NCBI GenBank assembly: GCA_013289835.1
Contig: JABCZG010000018.1
Span: 1 to 64,000 of the forward strand
Reading direction: 5' to 3'
DNA length: 64,000 nt
Source of the DNA: Acidobacteriota bacterium
Lineage (GTDB): Bacteria; Acidobacteriota; Terriglobia; Acidiferrales; UBA7541
This document shows positions 17,514-25,715 of this stretch, piece after piece. Numbering within the stretch: the first letter of the stretch is position 1; each line of letters begins with the position of its first letter. The position numbers were made by a program, and so were the translations under genes. The notes beneath the pieces are model-generated. The model was not told the origin of the DNA, searched no databases, and saw only the letters and a list, made by a program, of their open reading frames with translations.

Positions 17514-18701
17514 ATGGCGACGACAACGAAACAAGATTATTACGAACTGCTGGGAGTGCCGCGGAAAGCGGGCGCGAAGGATATTCGTGCGGCGTTTCGC
17601 AAACTGGCGCGTAAGTACCACCCCGATTTGAATCCTGGAGACAAATCCTCGGAGGACAAATTCAAGCAGCTGCAGGAAGCCTACGACGTGCTGTCCGATT
17701 CGAAGAAGCGGCAGATGTACGACCAGTACGGTTTCTACAGCGACAATATTCCGCCGGGAGGTCCCGGAGCGCCTACCAGCGACGGTCAGGACGTCAACTT
17801 TGATTTCGGCGGATTCGATTTTGGCGGAGGGTCGGGAGGCGCCGAAGGCGGATCGAGCTTTCGCGATCTCTTCGGCCAGTTCTTCCGGGGCGGCCGCGGG
17901 GGCGCGGCGATGGAGCCGGAGCACGAGCCGGGCGGCGACCTGGAATACCAGATCGAGATTGATTTCTGGGATGCGGTGCGCGGCGCGGTTAAAAAGCTTT
18001 CGATCACGCGTCTGGACACCTGCGAGACGTGCCATGGAACGGGTGCGGTGGGTTCGCCACAAACATGCCCGACGTGTCATGGAACGGGCACGATTCAACA
18101 GACCGCGGGCAAGATGAAATTTAATGTGCCGTGCACACGCTGCGGCGGAACGGGCCAATTGCGGACCGTGTGCAAGACTTGCGGCGGCGAAGGTCGCGTG
18201 CGGCGCACGGAAAGTATTGACGTGCGGATTCCGGCGGGCGTGGCCAACGGCGGGCGCGTGCGGGTTCCGGGAAAAGGCAACTCCGGGACGATGGGCGCTC
18301 CGGCGGGAGATTTGTATTTGCGGGTGGTGGTGAAGCCGCATGAATTTTTCGAACGCCGCGGCGATGATCTGTACACCAAGATTCCGGTCACGGTGAGCGA
18401 AGCGACGCTGGGCGCGAAGATTGAAGTGCCGACGATCGATGGGTCCGTTGTTGACGGCCGCCCTTCGTCGGGGCGAGCGCTGGTGCGGATTCCGCCGGGG
18501 ACAAACAGCGGAAAAACGCTTCGGCTGAAGGAAAAAGGGGTTCCCAGCGCGCGAAACAGGGCGCGAGGCGACCAGTATGTGGAGATTCAGGTGGTTGTGC
18601 CGCCGCCGACAGACGAGCGCGTGCGGAACTTGATGAAGGAACTGGAGACCGTGGCGCCGGCAGATCCGCGCAAGGATTTGTTTGCGAAGGCGGGAGTGTA
18701 A
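17514..18701 (+). CDS. dnaJ: Chaperone protein DnaJ (Hsp40)
   Basis: A co-chaperone that stimulates DnaK ATPase and delivers substrates; 395 residues. In order: a J domain (about 7-72, with the essential HPD in KYHPDLNPG); a Gly/Phe-rich linker (about 85-135); a zinc domain with four repeats ([32 protein letters not shown], about 170-235); and the C-terminal substrate-binding domain. It is a full type I DnaJ. I used the ATG of [11 protein letters not shown] rather than an upstream in-frame ATG that lies inside the intercistronic hairpin. The ribosome binding site is weak (GAGCGAAG). It is followed after 10 bases by hspR. Confidence 0.97.
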   Translation: MATTTKQDYYELLGVPRKAGAKDIRAAFRKLARKYHPDLNPGDKSSEDKFKQLQEAYDVLSDSKKRQMYDQYGFYSDNIPPGGPGAPTSDGQDVNFDFGGFDFGGGSGGAEGGSSFRDLFGQFFRGGRGGAAMEPEHEPGGDLEYQIEIDFWDAVRGAVKKLSITRLDTCETCHGTGAVGSPQTCPTCHGTGTIQQTAGKMKFNVPCTRCGGTGQLRTVCKTCGGEGRVRRTESIDVRIPAGVANGGRVRVPGKGNSGTMGAPAGDLYLRVVVKPHEFFERRGDDLYTKIPVTVSEATLGAKIEVPTIDGSVVDGRPSSGRALVRIPPGTNSGKTLRLKEKGVPSARNRARGDQYVEIQVVVPPPTDERVRNLMKELETVAPADPRKDLFAKAGV

Positions 18702-18711
18702 GAAGGCGACC

Positions 18712-19101
18712 ATGCCACCGCGAGCGAAAAAACGGGCCAAGGCGGGCTACATGATCAGCGCCGTGGCGGAGATTTACAAGCTGCATCCGCAGACGCTGCG
18801 GTTGTACGAGCGCGTGGGTCTGCTGAAGCCGTCGCGCTCGCAGGGCAACACGCGGCTGTACACGGACTCCGACCTGGAACGGTTGGACGTGATCCTGACT
18901 CTCGCGCGGGACATGGGCGTGAACCTGGCGGGGATCGAGATCATCCTGAATATGCGCGAGAAGTTGATTGAGATGGAACGGCAAATGGGCGAGTTCGCGC
19001 AGGTGGTGCAGCAGGAATTGTCGCGAGTGGCGGCTTCGCACGCGCAGGAGCGGACGCCGCGGCATGCGATTGTGCGGGCGACGCCGAGGGTCGTGCGATA
19101 G
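18712..19101 (+). CDS. hspR: MerR-family heat-shock repressor HspR
   Basis: A 129-residue MerR-type regulator. HspR represses chaperone operons by binding HAIR elements, and DnaK acts as its co-repressor in actinomycetes. The winged helix-turn-helix lies at about 14-80 (YMISAVAEIYKLHPQTLRLYERVGLL, then SQGNTRLYTDSDLERL), followed by a helical coiled-coil dimerisation region (NLAGIEIILNMREKL) and a basic tail. No effector-binding domain is present, as is normal for HspR. The start is the ATG with GAAGG 6 bases upstream. Being last in the dnaK operon whose promoter carries a HAIR-like site, it probably regulates its own synthesis. Confidence 0.93.
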   Translation: MPPRAKKRAKAGYMISAVAEIYKLHPQTLRLYERVGLLKPSRSQGNTRLYTDSDLERLDVILTLARDMGVNLAGIEIILNMREKLIEMERQMGEFAQVVQQELSRVAASHAQERTPRHAIVRATPRVVR

Positions 19102-19202
19102 CCCTCGCGGAACCTCTTAGAGAAAAGAAGCAGCAGTTCCTTCCACAGTTTTCCCAGAGTTGACAGCTTGCCGAGTCCCATCCGCGACCGTATGCTGTCG
19201 CT

Positions 19203-20006
19203 ATGGCTCTGGAAAATTGCACGCTGTGCAGAGGGACGGGTTGGAAGCTGGTGCCGCGCTTGGATGGCGCGGCAGGCAGCGTGGCGGTGGCGTGCGATTG
19301 CGGGATGCAGGATCGTGCGTCGCGCGTGATGGAGCGCGCGCGGATTCCCAAGCGCTACGAGCACTGCGATTTTGAGAGCTACGTCACCGACCTGACCGAC
19401 GGGAAGATTTGGATGCCGCAGCACACGCATTCGCTGAAACAAGCAAAACTGTTCACACAAGGATTTGTGCGCGAGTATCCCGGTTCGTCCGAAAAGGGAT
19501 TGTTGTTCATGGGGCCTTCGGGCGTGGGGAAAACGCACCTGGCGGTTGCGGCGTTGAAAGAATTGATTCACCGCGGGCATGCGGGACTTTTTTGCGATTA
19601 CCGCGAGCTGCTGAAGGAGATTCAGGCCAGCTACAATCCGGCGAGCGAATCGACGGAAATGAAAATTCTGGAGCCGATTCGAACGGTGGAGATTCTGGTG
19701 CTGGACGATCTTGGCGCGAGCAAGCCGTCGGACTGGGTGCGTGACATTGTCGGGATTGTCCTGAACGCCCGCTACAACGAGAACCGAACGACCATCATCA
19801 CGACGAATTATCTGGATAACCCCGCTACGGAGGGCGAAACGACGCGAATTGGTGGCAAATTGATCGCACCCGTACGTGAAGATGCGCTGGAGCAGCGCAT
19901 CGGCACGCGCATGCGTTCGAGATTGTATGAAATGTGCCGCACGGTGGAAGTTTCCGCTCCCGATTTTCGCCGCGAAAAAACACAGGCGGGACACGCGCGA
20001 GTGTAA
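19203..20006 (+). CDS. DnaC/DnaI/IstB-type AAA+ ATPase, probable helicase loader
   Basis: A 267-residue AAA+ ATPase of the DnaC/IstB group. The N-terminal segment has a zinc-type cysteine pattern: CTLC at 6-9, then CDC at 31-33. The ATPase domain has Walker A GPSGVGKTH (104-112), Walker B ILVLDDLG (about 164-171) and a sensor I TTIITTNY. This N-terminal zinc segment is like Bacillus DnaI rather than E. coli DnaC, so loading of the replicative helicase is the likely role. There is no transposase or IS inverted repeat nearby, which argues against an IstB helper. A HEAT-repeat protein follows after 35 bases. Confidence 0.85.
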   Translation: MALENCTLCRGTGWKLVPRLDGAAGSVAVACDCGMQDRASRVMERARIPKRYEHCDFESYVTDLTDGKIWMPQHTHSLKQAKLFTQGFVREYPGSSEKGLLFMGPSGVGKTHLAVAALKELIHRGHAGLFCDYRELLKEIQASYNPASESTEMKILEPIRTVEILVLDDLGASKPSDWVRDIVGIVLNARYNENRTTIITTNYLDNPATEGETTRIGGKLIAPVREDALEQRIGTRMRSRLYEMCRTVEVSAPDFRREKTQAGHARV

Positions 20007-20041
20007 CCCAAGCACTCGCTGCCGGTTTCTGGAACCAAACG

Positions 20042-20563
20042 ATGCGCCGCCAAAGATTAGCTGACATGCTCGGAGGCGGAGACCGACAATCGATTGGAAA
20101 GTCCAACCACGTCGCGAAGCTCGTTCTTTCACAGCCTAGGCGTTTTGCCGAACTCGTTGGACTTCTCTGGGATGAAGATCCACTTGTCCGGATGCGGGCT
20201 GCGGATGCCGCAGAAAAAATAACCGTGAAGCGACCGGAGCTATTGCGACCTCACAAACGGGAATTGCTGGGCTTGTTGACGGAAGCAGAACAGATTGAGT
20301 TGCGTTGGCACCTGGCGGCCATGGTGCCACGGCTGGAACTGAGTACGGCCCAGGGGCGGCGTGCCGCTGAAGCCTTGCAGCGCTACCTCGAAGACCGCAG
20401 CTCGATTGTGAAAACGTTCGCGATGCAGGGATTGGTTGACCTCGCCCGGCACGATCCGGCTCTTCGAGAAACAGCGAAGCAAACCCTCGAAGGGGCGCTG
20501 CGAACTGGCACGCCAGCGATGAAGGCGCGAGCACGCAAACTGGCGCAGACTTTCACGAGTTAA
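20042..20563 (+). CDS. HEAT-repeat protein
   Basis: A 173-residue, nearly all-helical protein with at least three HEAT-like repeats: PLVRMRAADAAEKI, SSIVKTFAMQGLVDLA and TPAMKARARKLA. There are no membrane segments or signal peptide. HEAT proteins of this size usually act as binding scaffolds. It is probably co-transcribed with the DnaC-like gene. Start is ambiguous: the ATG at 20042 or the one at 20066 could be used, and neither has a strong ribosome binding site. No function is assigned. Confidence 0.72.
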   Translation: MRRQRLADMLGGGDRQSIGKSNHVAKLVLSQPRRFAELVGLLWDEDPLVRMRAADAAEKITVKRPELLRPHKRELLGLLTEAEQIELRWHLAAMVPRLELSTAQGRRAAEALQRYLEDRSSIVKTFAMQGLVDLARHDPALRETAKQTLEGALRTGTPAMKARARKLAQTFTS

Positions 20564-20649
20564 CCAACACTTGTTCCCGCGTTGATTCCTGCGCCATACA
20601 CAGGCTGCCCAATGAGGAGCGTGGGGACCAGGCGGCGAATTGCAGTTCA
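20564..20649. other. Start of the rpsA upstream region, no gene seen
   Basis: The 343 bases from 20564 to 20906 contain no credible gene. They hold the rpsA promoter (20650-20679) and an approximately 220-base 5' leader. A long leader is common for ribosomal-protein S1 mRNAs, which can be autoregulated, but I see no defined structure. Confidence 0.35.
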
Positions 20650-20679
20650 TTGACACAAGCGTGAGGCGGCGAGTATCCT
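20650..20679 (+). promoter_or_regulatory. Sigma70-type promoter of rpsA
   Basis: A perfect -35 TTGACA (20650-20655) is followed after 18 bases by TATCCT (20674-20679), 4 of 6 matching TATAAT. It lies about 230 bases upstream of the rpsA start, leaving a long leader. Seen in sequence; activity inferred. Confidence 0.6.
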
Positions 20680-20906
20680 TTTTAGGTTGCAGCGTTTTCG
20701 AGGACCGCAGCATCTTTGTCCCTAAGCGGCCGTCCGGCAGTTGACTCAACGGTGTGACGCGGTGCGGTCATGCGGTTGGGCGAACGCAGGACGGTTGACT
20801 TCCTTGCATTAACCCCGATTGGGCAGCAGCAAGGAATATTTTCGACTGAATGCGGGGGCCGCAGAGCGGCTACCCAAGCGCAGTAATCTTCCGGAGGCCA
20901 ACAACC

Positions 20907-22880
20907 ATGTATTCCGACCACGATACCCTTGCCAATGCGGCGGCGGCCGCGCCAGCACCTGAAGCGGACAACGCTTCGAACGGTGCACCCACTGAAACCA
21001 ACGCAACAGTGGAAAGCGCGAGCGAGCCAACAGCTCCTACAACGACCGAGCATGCCGAAACCGTGAGCCCTGCCCAGGAAACGCCGGCAGTGGCGGCAGC
21101 AGAACAGGCGCAGCCTGCCTCCGAGGCGCACGCGGCCGATCCGGAGGCTGCAGCTGCAGCCGAGGAAGCAGCGGGCTCGGAAGAGATGAGCAAGCTGATG
21201 CAGGAGTACGACGAGAAGCAGGAAGCTGCGGCGTCGAGCGAGGTCATCGAGGTTAAGGTTGTCGCGTATACGGAGCATGGCGTCGTCGTGGACCTGGGCG
21301 GAAAAACGGAAGGGCTGATTCCCGCGGCGGAATTCACGGACACGGAAATTCCGCGCCCCGAGCCGAATGCCACGATCGAAGTGCAACGCACCGGAGAGCA
21401 CAAGGATGGCTTCACCATCCTGTCGTACCTGAAAGTCCTGCGGCGTAAGACTTGGGAAAAGATTGACGCGGCGTTCAAGGCCAAGGAAACCATCACCGGC
21501 AAAGTTGTGGACCGCATCAAGGGCGGCCTGGTGGTGGATATCGGCGTGCGCGCGTTTCTGCCAGGTTCGCAATATGACTTGCGGCCAGCGCAGAATCTGG
21601 ACGACTTGACCGGCACGGAAGTGCAGGTGCGCGTTACCAAGCTGAACCGCCGCCGCGGCAACGTGGTGGTGAGCCGCCGCGCACTGCTCGAAGAGGAGCT
21701 GCACGCGAAGCGCGCTGCCTTGATGGAGACGCTGAACGAAGGCCAGGTGGTACACGGGCACGTGAAGAACGTGACCGAGTACGGCGCGTTCGTGGACCTG
21801 GGCGGAATTGACGGCTTGCTGCACCTGACGGATCTGAGCTGGGGGCGCGTGAAGCATCCTTCCGACCTGGTGAAGCCGGAACAGGAACTCGACGTCATCA
21901 TCCTGAAATTCGACAAGGAAAAGCAGCGCGTATCGCTGGGGCTCAAGCAATTGATGCCGGATCCCTGGGTTGGCGCCTCGGAAAAATATCCCGCGGGCGG
22001 CAAGGTGAAGGGCAAAGTCGTCGGCGTTGTGGATTACGGCGTGTTCGTGGAGCTGGAGCAGGGCATCGAAGGCCTGGTGCATGTTTCGGAAATGAGCTGG
22101 AACAAAAAAGTCCAGCACCCTTCGAAGCTCGTGAAGGTTGGGGATGAAGTTGATGTGGTGGTGCTGGACATCAAGCCGAGCGACCGGCGCGTTTCGCTGG
22201 GAATCAAGCAGGCGCAGGCGGATCCGTGGCTACTGGTTGCGGAGAAATATCCGGTGGGCACCGTCGTAACGGGCAAGGTGCGCAACATCGCGGAATTCGG
22301 CGCGTTCGTGGAGATCGAAGACGGCTTCGATGGCCTTGTGCACGTCAGCGACGTGAGCTGGACAGAACGCATCAAGAATCCGCACGAGGTTTTCAAGAAG
22401 GGCGAAGACGTCACCGCGAAAGTGCTGAAGATTGATCCGGAGAACCGCCGCGTGTCGCTGGGCATCAAGCAGGTCAACGACATCTGGGGCGACTGGTTCA
22501 AGCAGCACAAGGTGGGACAAATCGTGAAAGGCAAGGTTTCGCGCATCGCCACGTTCGGCGCGTTCGTCGAATTGGGCGACAACATCGAAGCGCTTTGCCA
22601 CAACACGGAGATTGAAGAGCGCAAGCGCCGCGATGAAGGGCATTCCGCTTTCCGTCCAACCACGGGGCCGTTGAAGAGTGCAGGGCCGCTCGAACCGGGC
22701 AAGGAATACGATTTCAAGATCATCAAGATCAGCCCGGAGACGCGGCGCATCGGATTGAGCTACCGCGCGGCAGTGAAACAGATCGAGCGGAAGGAAATTG
22801 AGCAGTATCGTTCGACGTCAAAGTCCTCGTCGACGGCAACGATTGGGGACGCGCTGAAGTCCAAGCTCTCGGCGCGTTAG
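20907..22880 (+). CDS. rpsA: 30S ribosomal protein S1
   Basis: S1 binds mRNA on the 30S subunit and helps initiation. The 657-residue protein has six S1 (OB-fold) repeats. The last four share the canonical G-x-V-x-x-V-x-x-x-G-A/V-F-V-x-L pattern and H-x-S/T-x-x-SW ends (HLTDLSW, HVSEMSW, HVSDVSW), and the sixth is degenerate at that site (CHNTEIEE). An unusual N-terminal extension of about 110 residues, rich in Ala, Glu, Pro and Thr, precedes the first domain. The ATG has GGAGG 11 bases upstream, so the extension is probably real. An ihfB-like gene follows, as rpsA-ihfB does in E. coli. Confidence 0.97.
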   Translation: MYSDHDTLANAAAAAPAPEADNASNGAPTETNATVESASEPTAPTTTEHAETVSPAQETPAVAAAEQAQPASEAHAADPEAAAAAEEAAGSEEMSKLMQEYDEKQEAAASSEVIEVKVVAYTEHGVVVDLGGKTEGLIPAAEFTDTEIPRPEPNATIEVQRTGEHKDGFTILSYLKVLRRKTWEKIDAAFKAKETITGKVVDRIKGGLVVDIGVRAFLPGSQYDLRPAQNLDDLTGTEVQVRVTKLNRRRGNVVVSRRALLEEELHAKRAALMETLNEGQVVHGHVKNVTEYGAFVDLGGIDGLLHLTDLSWGRVKHPSDLVKPEQELDVIILKFDKEKQRVSLGLKQLMPDPWVGASEKYPAGGKVKGKVVGVVDYGVFVELEQGIEGLVHVSEMSWNKKVQHPSKLVKVGDEVDVVVLDIKPSDRRVSLGIKQAQADPWLLVAEKYPVGTVVTGKVRNIAEFGAFVEIEDGFDGLVHVSDVSWTERIKNPHEVFKKGEDVTAKVLKIDPENRRVSLGIKQVNDIWGDWFKQHKVGQIVKGKVSRIATFGAFVELGDNIEALCHNTEIEERKRRDEGHSAFRPTTGPLKSAGPLEPGKEYDFKIIKISPETRRIGLSYRAAVKQIERKEIEQYRSTSKSSSTATIGDALKSKLSAR

Positions 22881-23069
22881 CGGACTCGGGAGAAGGCTCC
22901 CGGGGTACCGCTACAATTTCATTTACCTGCGGGTCAATTTAGTGATAGGAAGGGGGGCAATCCGGCAAGGGCCAGCCCCTCTAAGCCGTTTCGATTCACC
23001 GATTAAGGCAACCGCGGGCCGGTTGACGAGCAGGGAGCTTTTCGGACTGCGCAAAGAGGCGAAGCGACG

Positions 23070-23405
23070 ATGACCAAGCAACCCACATTGACCAAGGCCG
23101 ACCTCATCGAAGAGGTTCTGCGCATTACGGAGCTGCCGCGCAAGGAGTCGGAGACCATCGTCGAGACGATTTTCGATAGCATTATTGAGTCGCTGCAGAA
23201 GGGCGACAAGATAGAAATTCGCGGATTTGGGAGTTTTCGGACGAGGCAGCGGCGCGGGCGCGTAGGGCGCAATCCAAAGACTGGCGAGAAAGTGGAAGTG
23301 CCGGCGAAGAAAATTCCGTTTTTTAAGCCCAGCAAAGAGTTGAAGGATTTTGTGAATACGGCGGGGGCGCAGGCTTCCGCCGCGGGTGACGGACCGCACG
23401 CTTAA
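23070..23405 (+). CDS. HU/IHF-family DNA-binding protein, IHF-beta-like
   Basis: A 111-residue nucleoid protein that bends DNA. The HU/IHF fold is clear: TKADLIEEVLRITELPRKESE at the start, IIESLQKGDKIEIRGFGSF in the middle, then the beta-arm with RRGRVGRNPKTGE and the intercalating Pro in the RNP motif. It ends KKIPFFKPSKELKD, followed by a short non-conserved tail. Location directly after rpsA matches ihfB (himD), but HU and IHF cannot be told apart safely without alignment. It is followed by a terminator-like hairpin. Confidence 0.93.
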   Translation: MTKQPTLTKADLIEEVLRITELPRKESETIVETIFDSIIESLQKGDKIEIRGFGSFRTRQRRGRVGRNPKTGEKVEVPAKKIPFFKPSKELKDFVNTAGAQASAAGDGPHA

Positions 23406-23408
23406 TTT

Positions 23409-23435
23409 CGCGGGCCATTTCTGGCCGCGCGTTTT
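23409..23435 (+). terminator. Probable intrinsic terminator of the IHF-like gene
   Basis: A GC-rich stem CGCGGGCC/GGCC(G)CGCG with one bulge and a 6-base loop is followed by TTTT. It begins 3 bases after the stop codon. Confidence 0.55.
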
Positions 23436-23562
23436 CATTTAAATGAAACAAGTTGGATTGGATCTGGCAACCGTTTCGTTGTCATGCGCGTTGTGGTGCG
23501 ACGAGTGCGCCTGTTCTGCGTTATGCTTTGCGCGCGGCTCTTGAGGCGAAGGAAACGATTCG

Positions 23563-24048
23563 ATGGACTATCTCTGGACCCCATGGCGCTACCAGTACAT
23601 GAAGGAAGTGACGAGCGGTAAGCAGCCGGAATGCATTTTTTGCGATGCGGCGGCGCGGAAGGATGACGCGGAAACGCTCATCGTATATCGCGGGGCGAAA
23701 ACGTTCATCATTCTGAATCGCTATCCGTATACCTCGGGGCACGTGATGATCGTGCCGTATGCGCACGTGGCGGAACTGAATTTGTGCGACCCGGGAGCAT
23801 TGGACGAGATGATGCGGCTCGCGCAGCGCGTGGAGACGGCTTTGCGCGCGAACTACAAGCCGGATGGGATGAACCTGGGGATGAATCTGGGGCGGGCAGC
23901 GGGTGCGGGCGTTGTGGGACATTTGCACTTGCACGCGCTGCCGCGGTGGATCGGCGATGCGAACTTCATGACCGTGGTCGGGGAAACGCGCGTGCATCCG
24001 GAAGATTTGAAGATTACGTACGAACGACTTTCGAAAGCGCTGGCGTGA
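23563..24048 (+). CDS. HIT-family nucleotide hydrolase or transferase
   Basis: A 161-residue histidine-triad protein. It has an N-terminal segment YLWTPWRYQYM followed by CIFCDAAAR, a zinc-type Cys pair seen in many HIT proteins. The nucleotide-binding core is FIILNRYPYTSGHVMIVPYAHV, and the catalytic triad is GHLHLHALPRW (HxHxH). The WxPWR start and length match the Ap4A phosphorylase/hydrolase-like branch common in bacteria rather than HinT. It likely acts on dinucleoside polyphosphates or nucleotidyl conjugates in the cytoplasm. It stands alone between the IHF-like gene and the acyl-CoA dehydrogenase. Confidence 0.92.
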   Translation: MDYLWTPWRYQYMKEVTSGKQPECIFCDAAARKDDAETLIVYRGAKTFIILNRYPYTSGHVMIVPYAHVAELNLCDPGALDEMMRLAQRVETALRANYKPDGMNLGMNLGRAAGAGVVGHLHLHALPRWIGDANFMTVVGETRVHPEDLKITYERLSKALA

Positions 24049-24121
24049 TTCGCGGAACTCCGCCCGCCGCGATAGAATACAAAATTCGCATTTATACTTG
24101 GCTGATTTAGAGTGAGCGACG

Positions 24122-25264
24122 GTGAATCTCGAGCTGACGGAAGAACAACAGCTGCTGCAGAAGAGCGTGCGGGAATTCGCGGAGTCCGAAGTGCGGCCGC
24201 TGGCGAAGGAGCTCGACGAGTCGGGGCATTTTCCGCGCGCGCTTTTTCGTAAGGCGGCGGAGCTGGGGCTGACGGGCGTGGCGCTTCCGGACGCGGAAGG
24301 CGGCGCGGGCTTCGATCACATCGCTTACAGCATCGTGATTGAAGAGATTTCGCGCTGCTGCGCTTCGACGGGCGTGATTCTTTCCGTGCAGAATTCGCTG
24401 TACTGTGACCCGATTCATCGCTTCGGGACGGAAGAGCAGAAGAAACAATTCCTGTTGCCCTATGCGCGAGGCGAAAAGATTGGTTGTTACGCGTTGACAG
24501 AGCCGCAGGCCGGTTCAAACGCGGCGGCTCTGCAGACGAAGGCGGTCAAAAAGGGCGACAGGTATGTGATCAACGGAACCAAGGCGTGGATCACCAACGG
24601 TGGCGCGGCGGATGCGGCGATCGCTTATGTGAATACGGAGCCAGCGAAGGGCGAAAAAGGCATCACCGCGCTAGTGGTGGAAAAAGGGACGCCGGGATTT
24701 AAGGTCGGCAAGGAAGAGAAAAAACTGGGGATCAGCGCCACTGCCTGCAGCGAATTGATCTTCACGGATTGCGAAGTGCCGGTCGGAAACCGCATTGGCA
24801 ACGAAGGCGAAGGCTACAAAGTGGCGCTTTCGACGCTGGATGGCGGGCGCATCGGCATCGGCGCGCAGGCGACGGGGATTGCGCAGGGCGCGTTCGAAGC
24901 GGCGCTGAAGTATTCGCAGGAACGCATGGCATTCGGGCATCCGATTTCGCAATTCCAGGCGATTCAGTTCATGCTGGCGGATATGTCCACGGAAATTGAC
25001 GCGGCGCGGCTGCTCATTCGAAAGGCTGCCTGGAAACAGGACACCGGCGCGCGATTCACGATGGATGCGGCCATCGCCAAATTATTTGCTAGTGAAATGG
25101 CGACGCGCGTCACGCACAAAGCAATTCAGATCCACGGCGGCAACGGCTACAGCCGCGAGTATCCCGTCGAGCGCAATTACCGCGACGCCCGCATCACGGA
25201 GATTTACGAAGGGACGAGCGAAATTCAGCGATTGGTTATTTCGTCGTGGGTTCTGAAGTCGTAG
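24122..25264 (+). CDS. Acyl-CoA dehydrogenase (short-chain, butyryl-CoA type)
   Basis: A flavoprotein of 380 residues that oxidises acyl-CoA to trans-2-enoyl-CoA and passes electrons to ETF. Conserved features: CYALTEPQAGSNAAALQT (flavin and substrate loop), INGTKAWITNGG, the AFGHPISQFQ segment, IQIHGGNGYSREYPVERNYRD, and the C-terminal YEGTSEIQ with the catalytic Glu (about residue 363) in the position of the short/medium-chain enzymes. The length is normal. It starts at GTG with only a weak purine stretch. The neighbours are not beta-oxidation genes. Chain-length preference is not determined. Confidence 0.94.
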   Translation: MNLELTEEQQLLQKSVREFAESEVRPLAKELDESGHFPRALFRKAAELGLTGVALPDAEGGAGFDHIAYSIVIEEISRCCASTGVILSVQNSLYCDPIHRFGTEEQKKQFLLPYARGEKIGCYALTEPQAGSNAAALQTKAVKKGDRYVINGTKAWITNGGAADAAIAYVNTEPAKGEKGITALVVEKGTPGFKVGKEEKKLGISATACSELIFTDCEVPVGNRIGNEGEGYKVALSTLDGGRIGIGAQATGIAQGAFEAALKYSQERMAFGHPISQFQAIQFMLADMSTEIDAARLLIRKAAWKQDTGARFTMDAAIAKLFASEMATRVTHKAIQIHGGNGYSREYPVERNYRDARITEIYEGTSEIQRLVISSWVLKS

Positions 25265-25266
25265 CT

Positions 25267-25659
25267 ATGCTCGCTAAAGCGCCATTTTGCTCCGCGTTCT
25301 ACAAACTCACTCAATCTCTTATCTTGTCAATGCTTACTGGACTCCTGATAGGTTGTAGTCTTTGTGGAAACCAAATTGGATACGAAGAACAGTCGTCTAG
25401 CGGAAAGCTAAGGGCTGTTGCTTTCGAGCGGGATTGTGGCGCCACAACAGGTTTTACAACTCAGATCTCAATTCTACCCAACAAGCAAAAACTGCCAAAC
25501 GAACCAGGGAACGTATTCATCGCGGAAGGGGACCTTAAAATACGTATCAAGTGGGAGGCGGAAGATAAACTTGTCATCGCCTATCCACCCAAAGCGAAAA
25601 TATATTTGAAACGAGAGACTCAAAGTGGAGTCTCCGTCCGCTACGAAACGTCCCCATGA
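25267..25659 (+). CDS. Small putative lipoprotein
   Basis: A protein of about 130 residues with unknown function. A hydrophobic stretch (SLILSMLTGLLIGCS) ends in a lipobox-like LIGC, so it is probably lipidated at that Cys and faces the periplasm. The mature part is a beta-rich domain of about 95 residues with two further cysteines. The start is uncertain: ATG at 25267 is just after the dehydrogenase stop, while ATG at 25330 would give a more typical lipoprotein signal. Neither has a good ribosome binding site. The local base composition is more AT-rich than its neighbours, which could mark recent acquisition. Confidence 0.6.
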   Translation: MLAKAPFCSAFYKLTQSLILSMLTGLLIGCSLCGNQIGYEEQSSSGKLRAVAFERDCGATTGFTTQISILPNKQKLPNEPGNVFIAEGDLKIRIKWEAEDKLVIAYPPKAKIYLKRETQSGVSVRYETSP

Positions 25660-25715
25660 CTCGCTCTGCGCATCATGGTTCGTTTGCGCAGAGCCGGACA
25701 TAGTATTCTGACGAA

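Noticed and set aside
17439..18740. A 433-codon minus-strand frame opposite dnaJ
   Set aside because: Arg/His-rich antisense shadow of a well-supported DnaJ gene.
19203..20006. DnaC-like ATPase as part of an IS21-type element (IstB)
   Set aside because: No IstA transposase, terminal repeats or target-site duplication is visible, and the N-terminal zinc segment favours a DnaI-type loader.
20682..22118. Long minus-strand open frames opposite rpsA
   Set aside because: These are antisense shadows of the GC-rich, repeated S1 coding region; they lack ribosome binding sites and have implausible His/Arg-rich composition.
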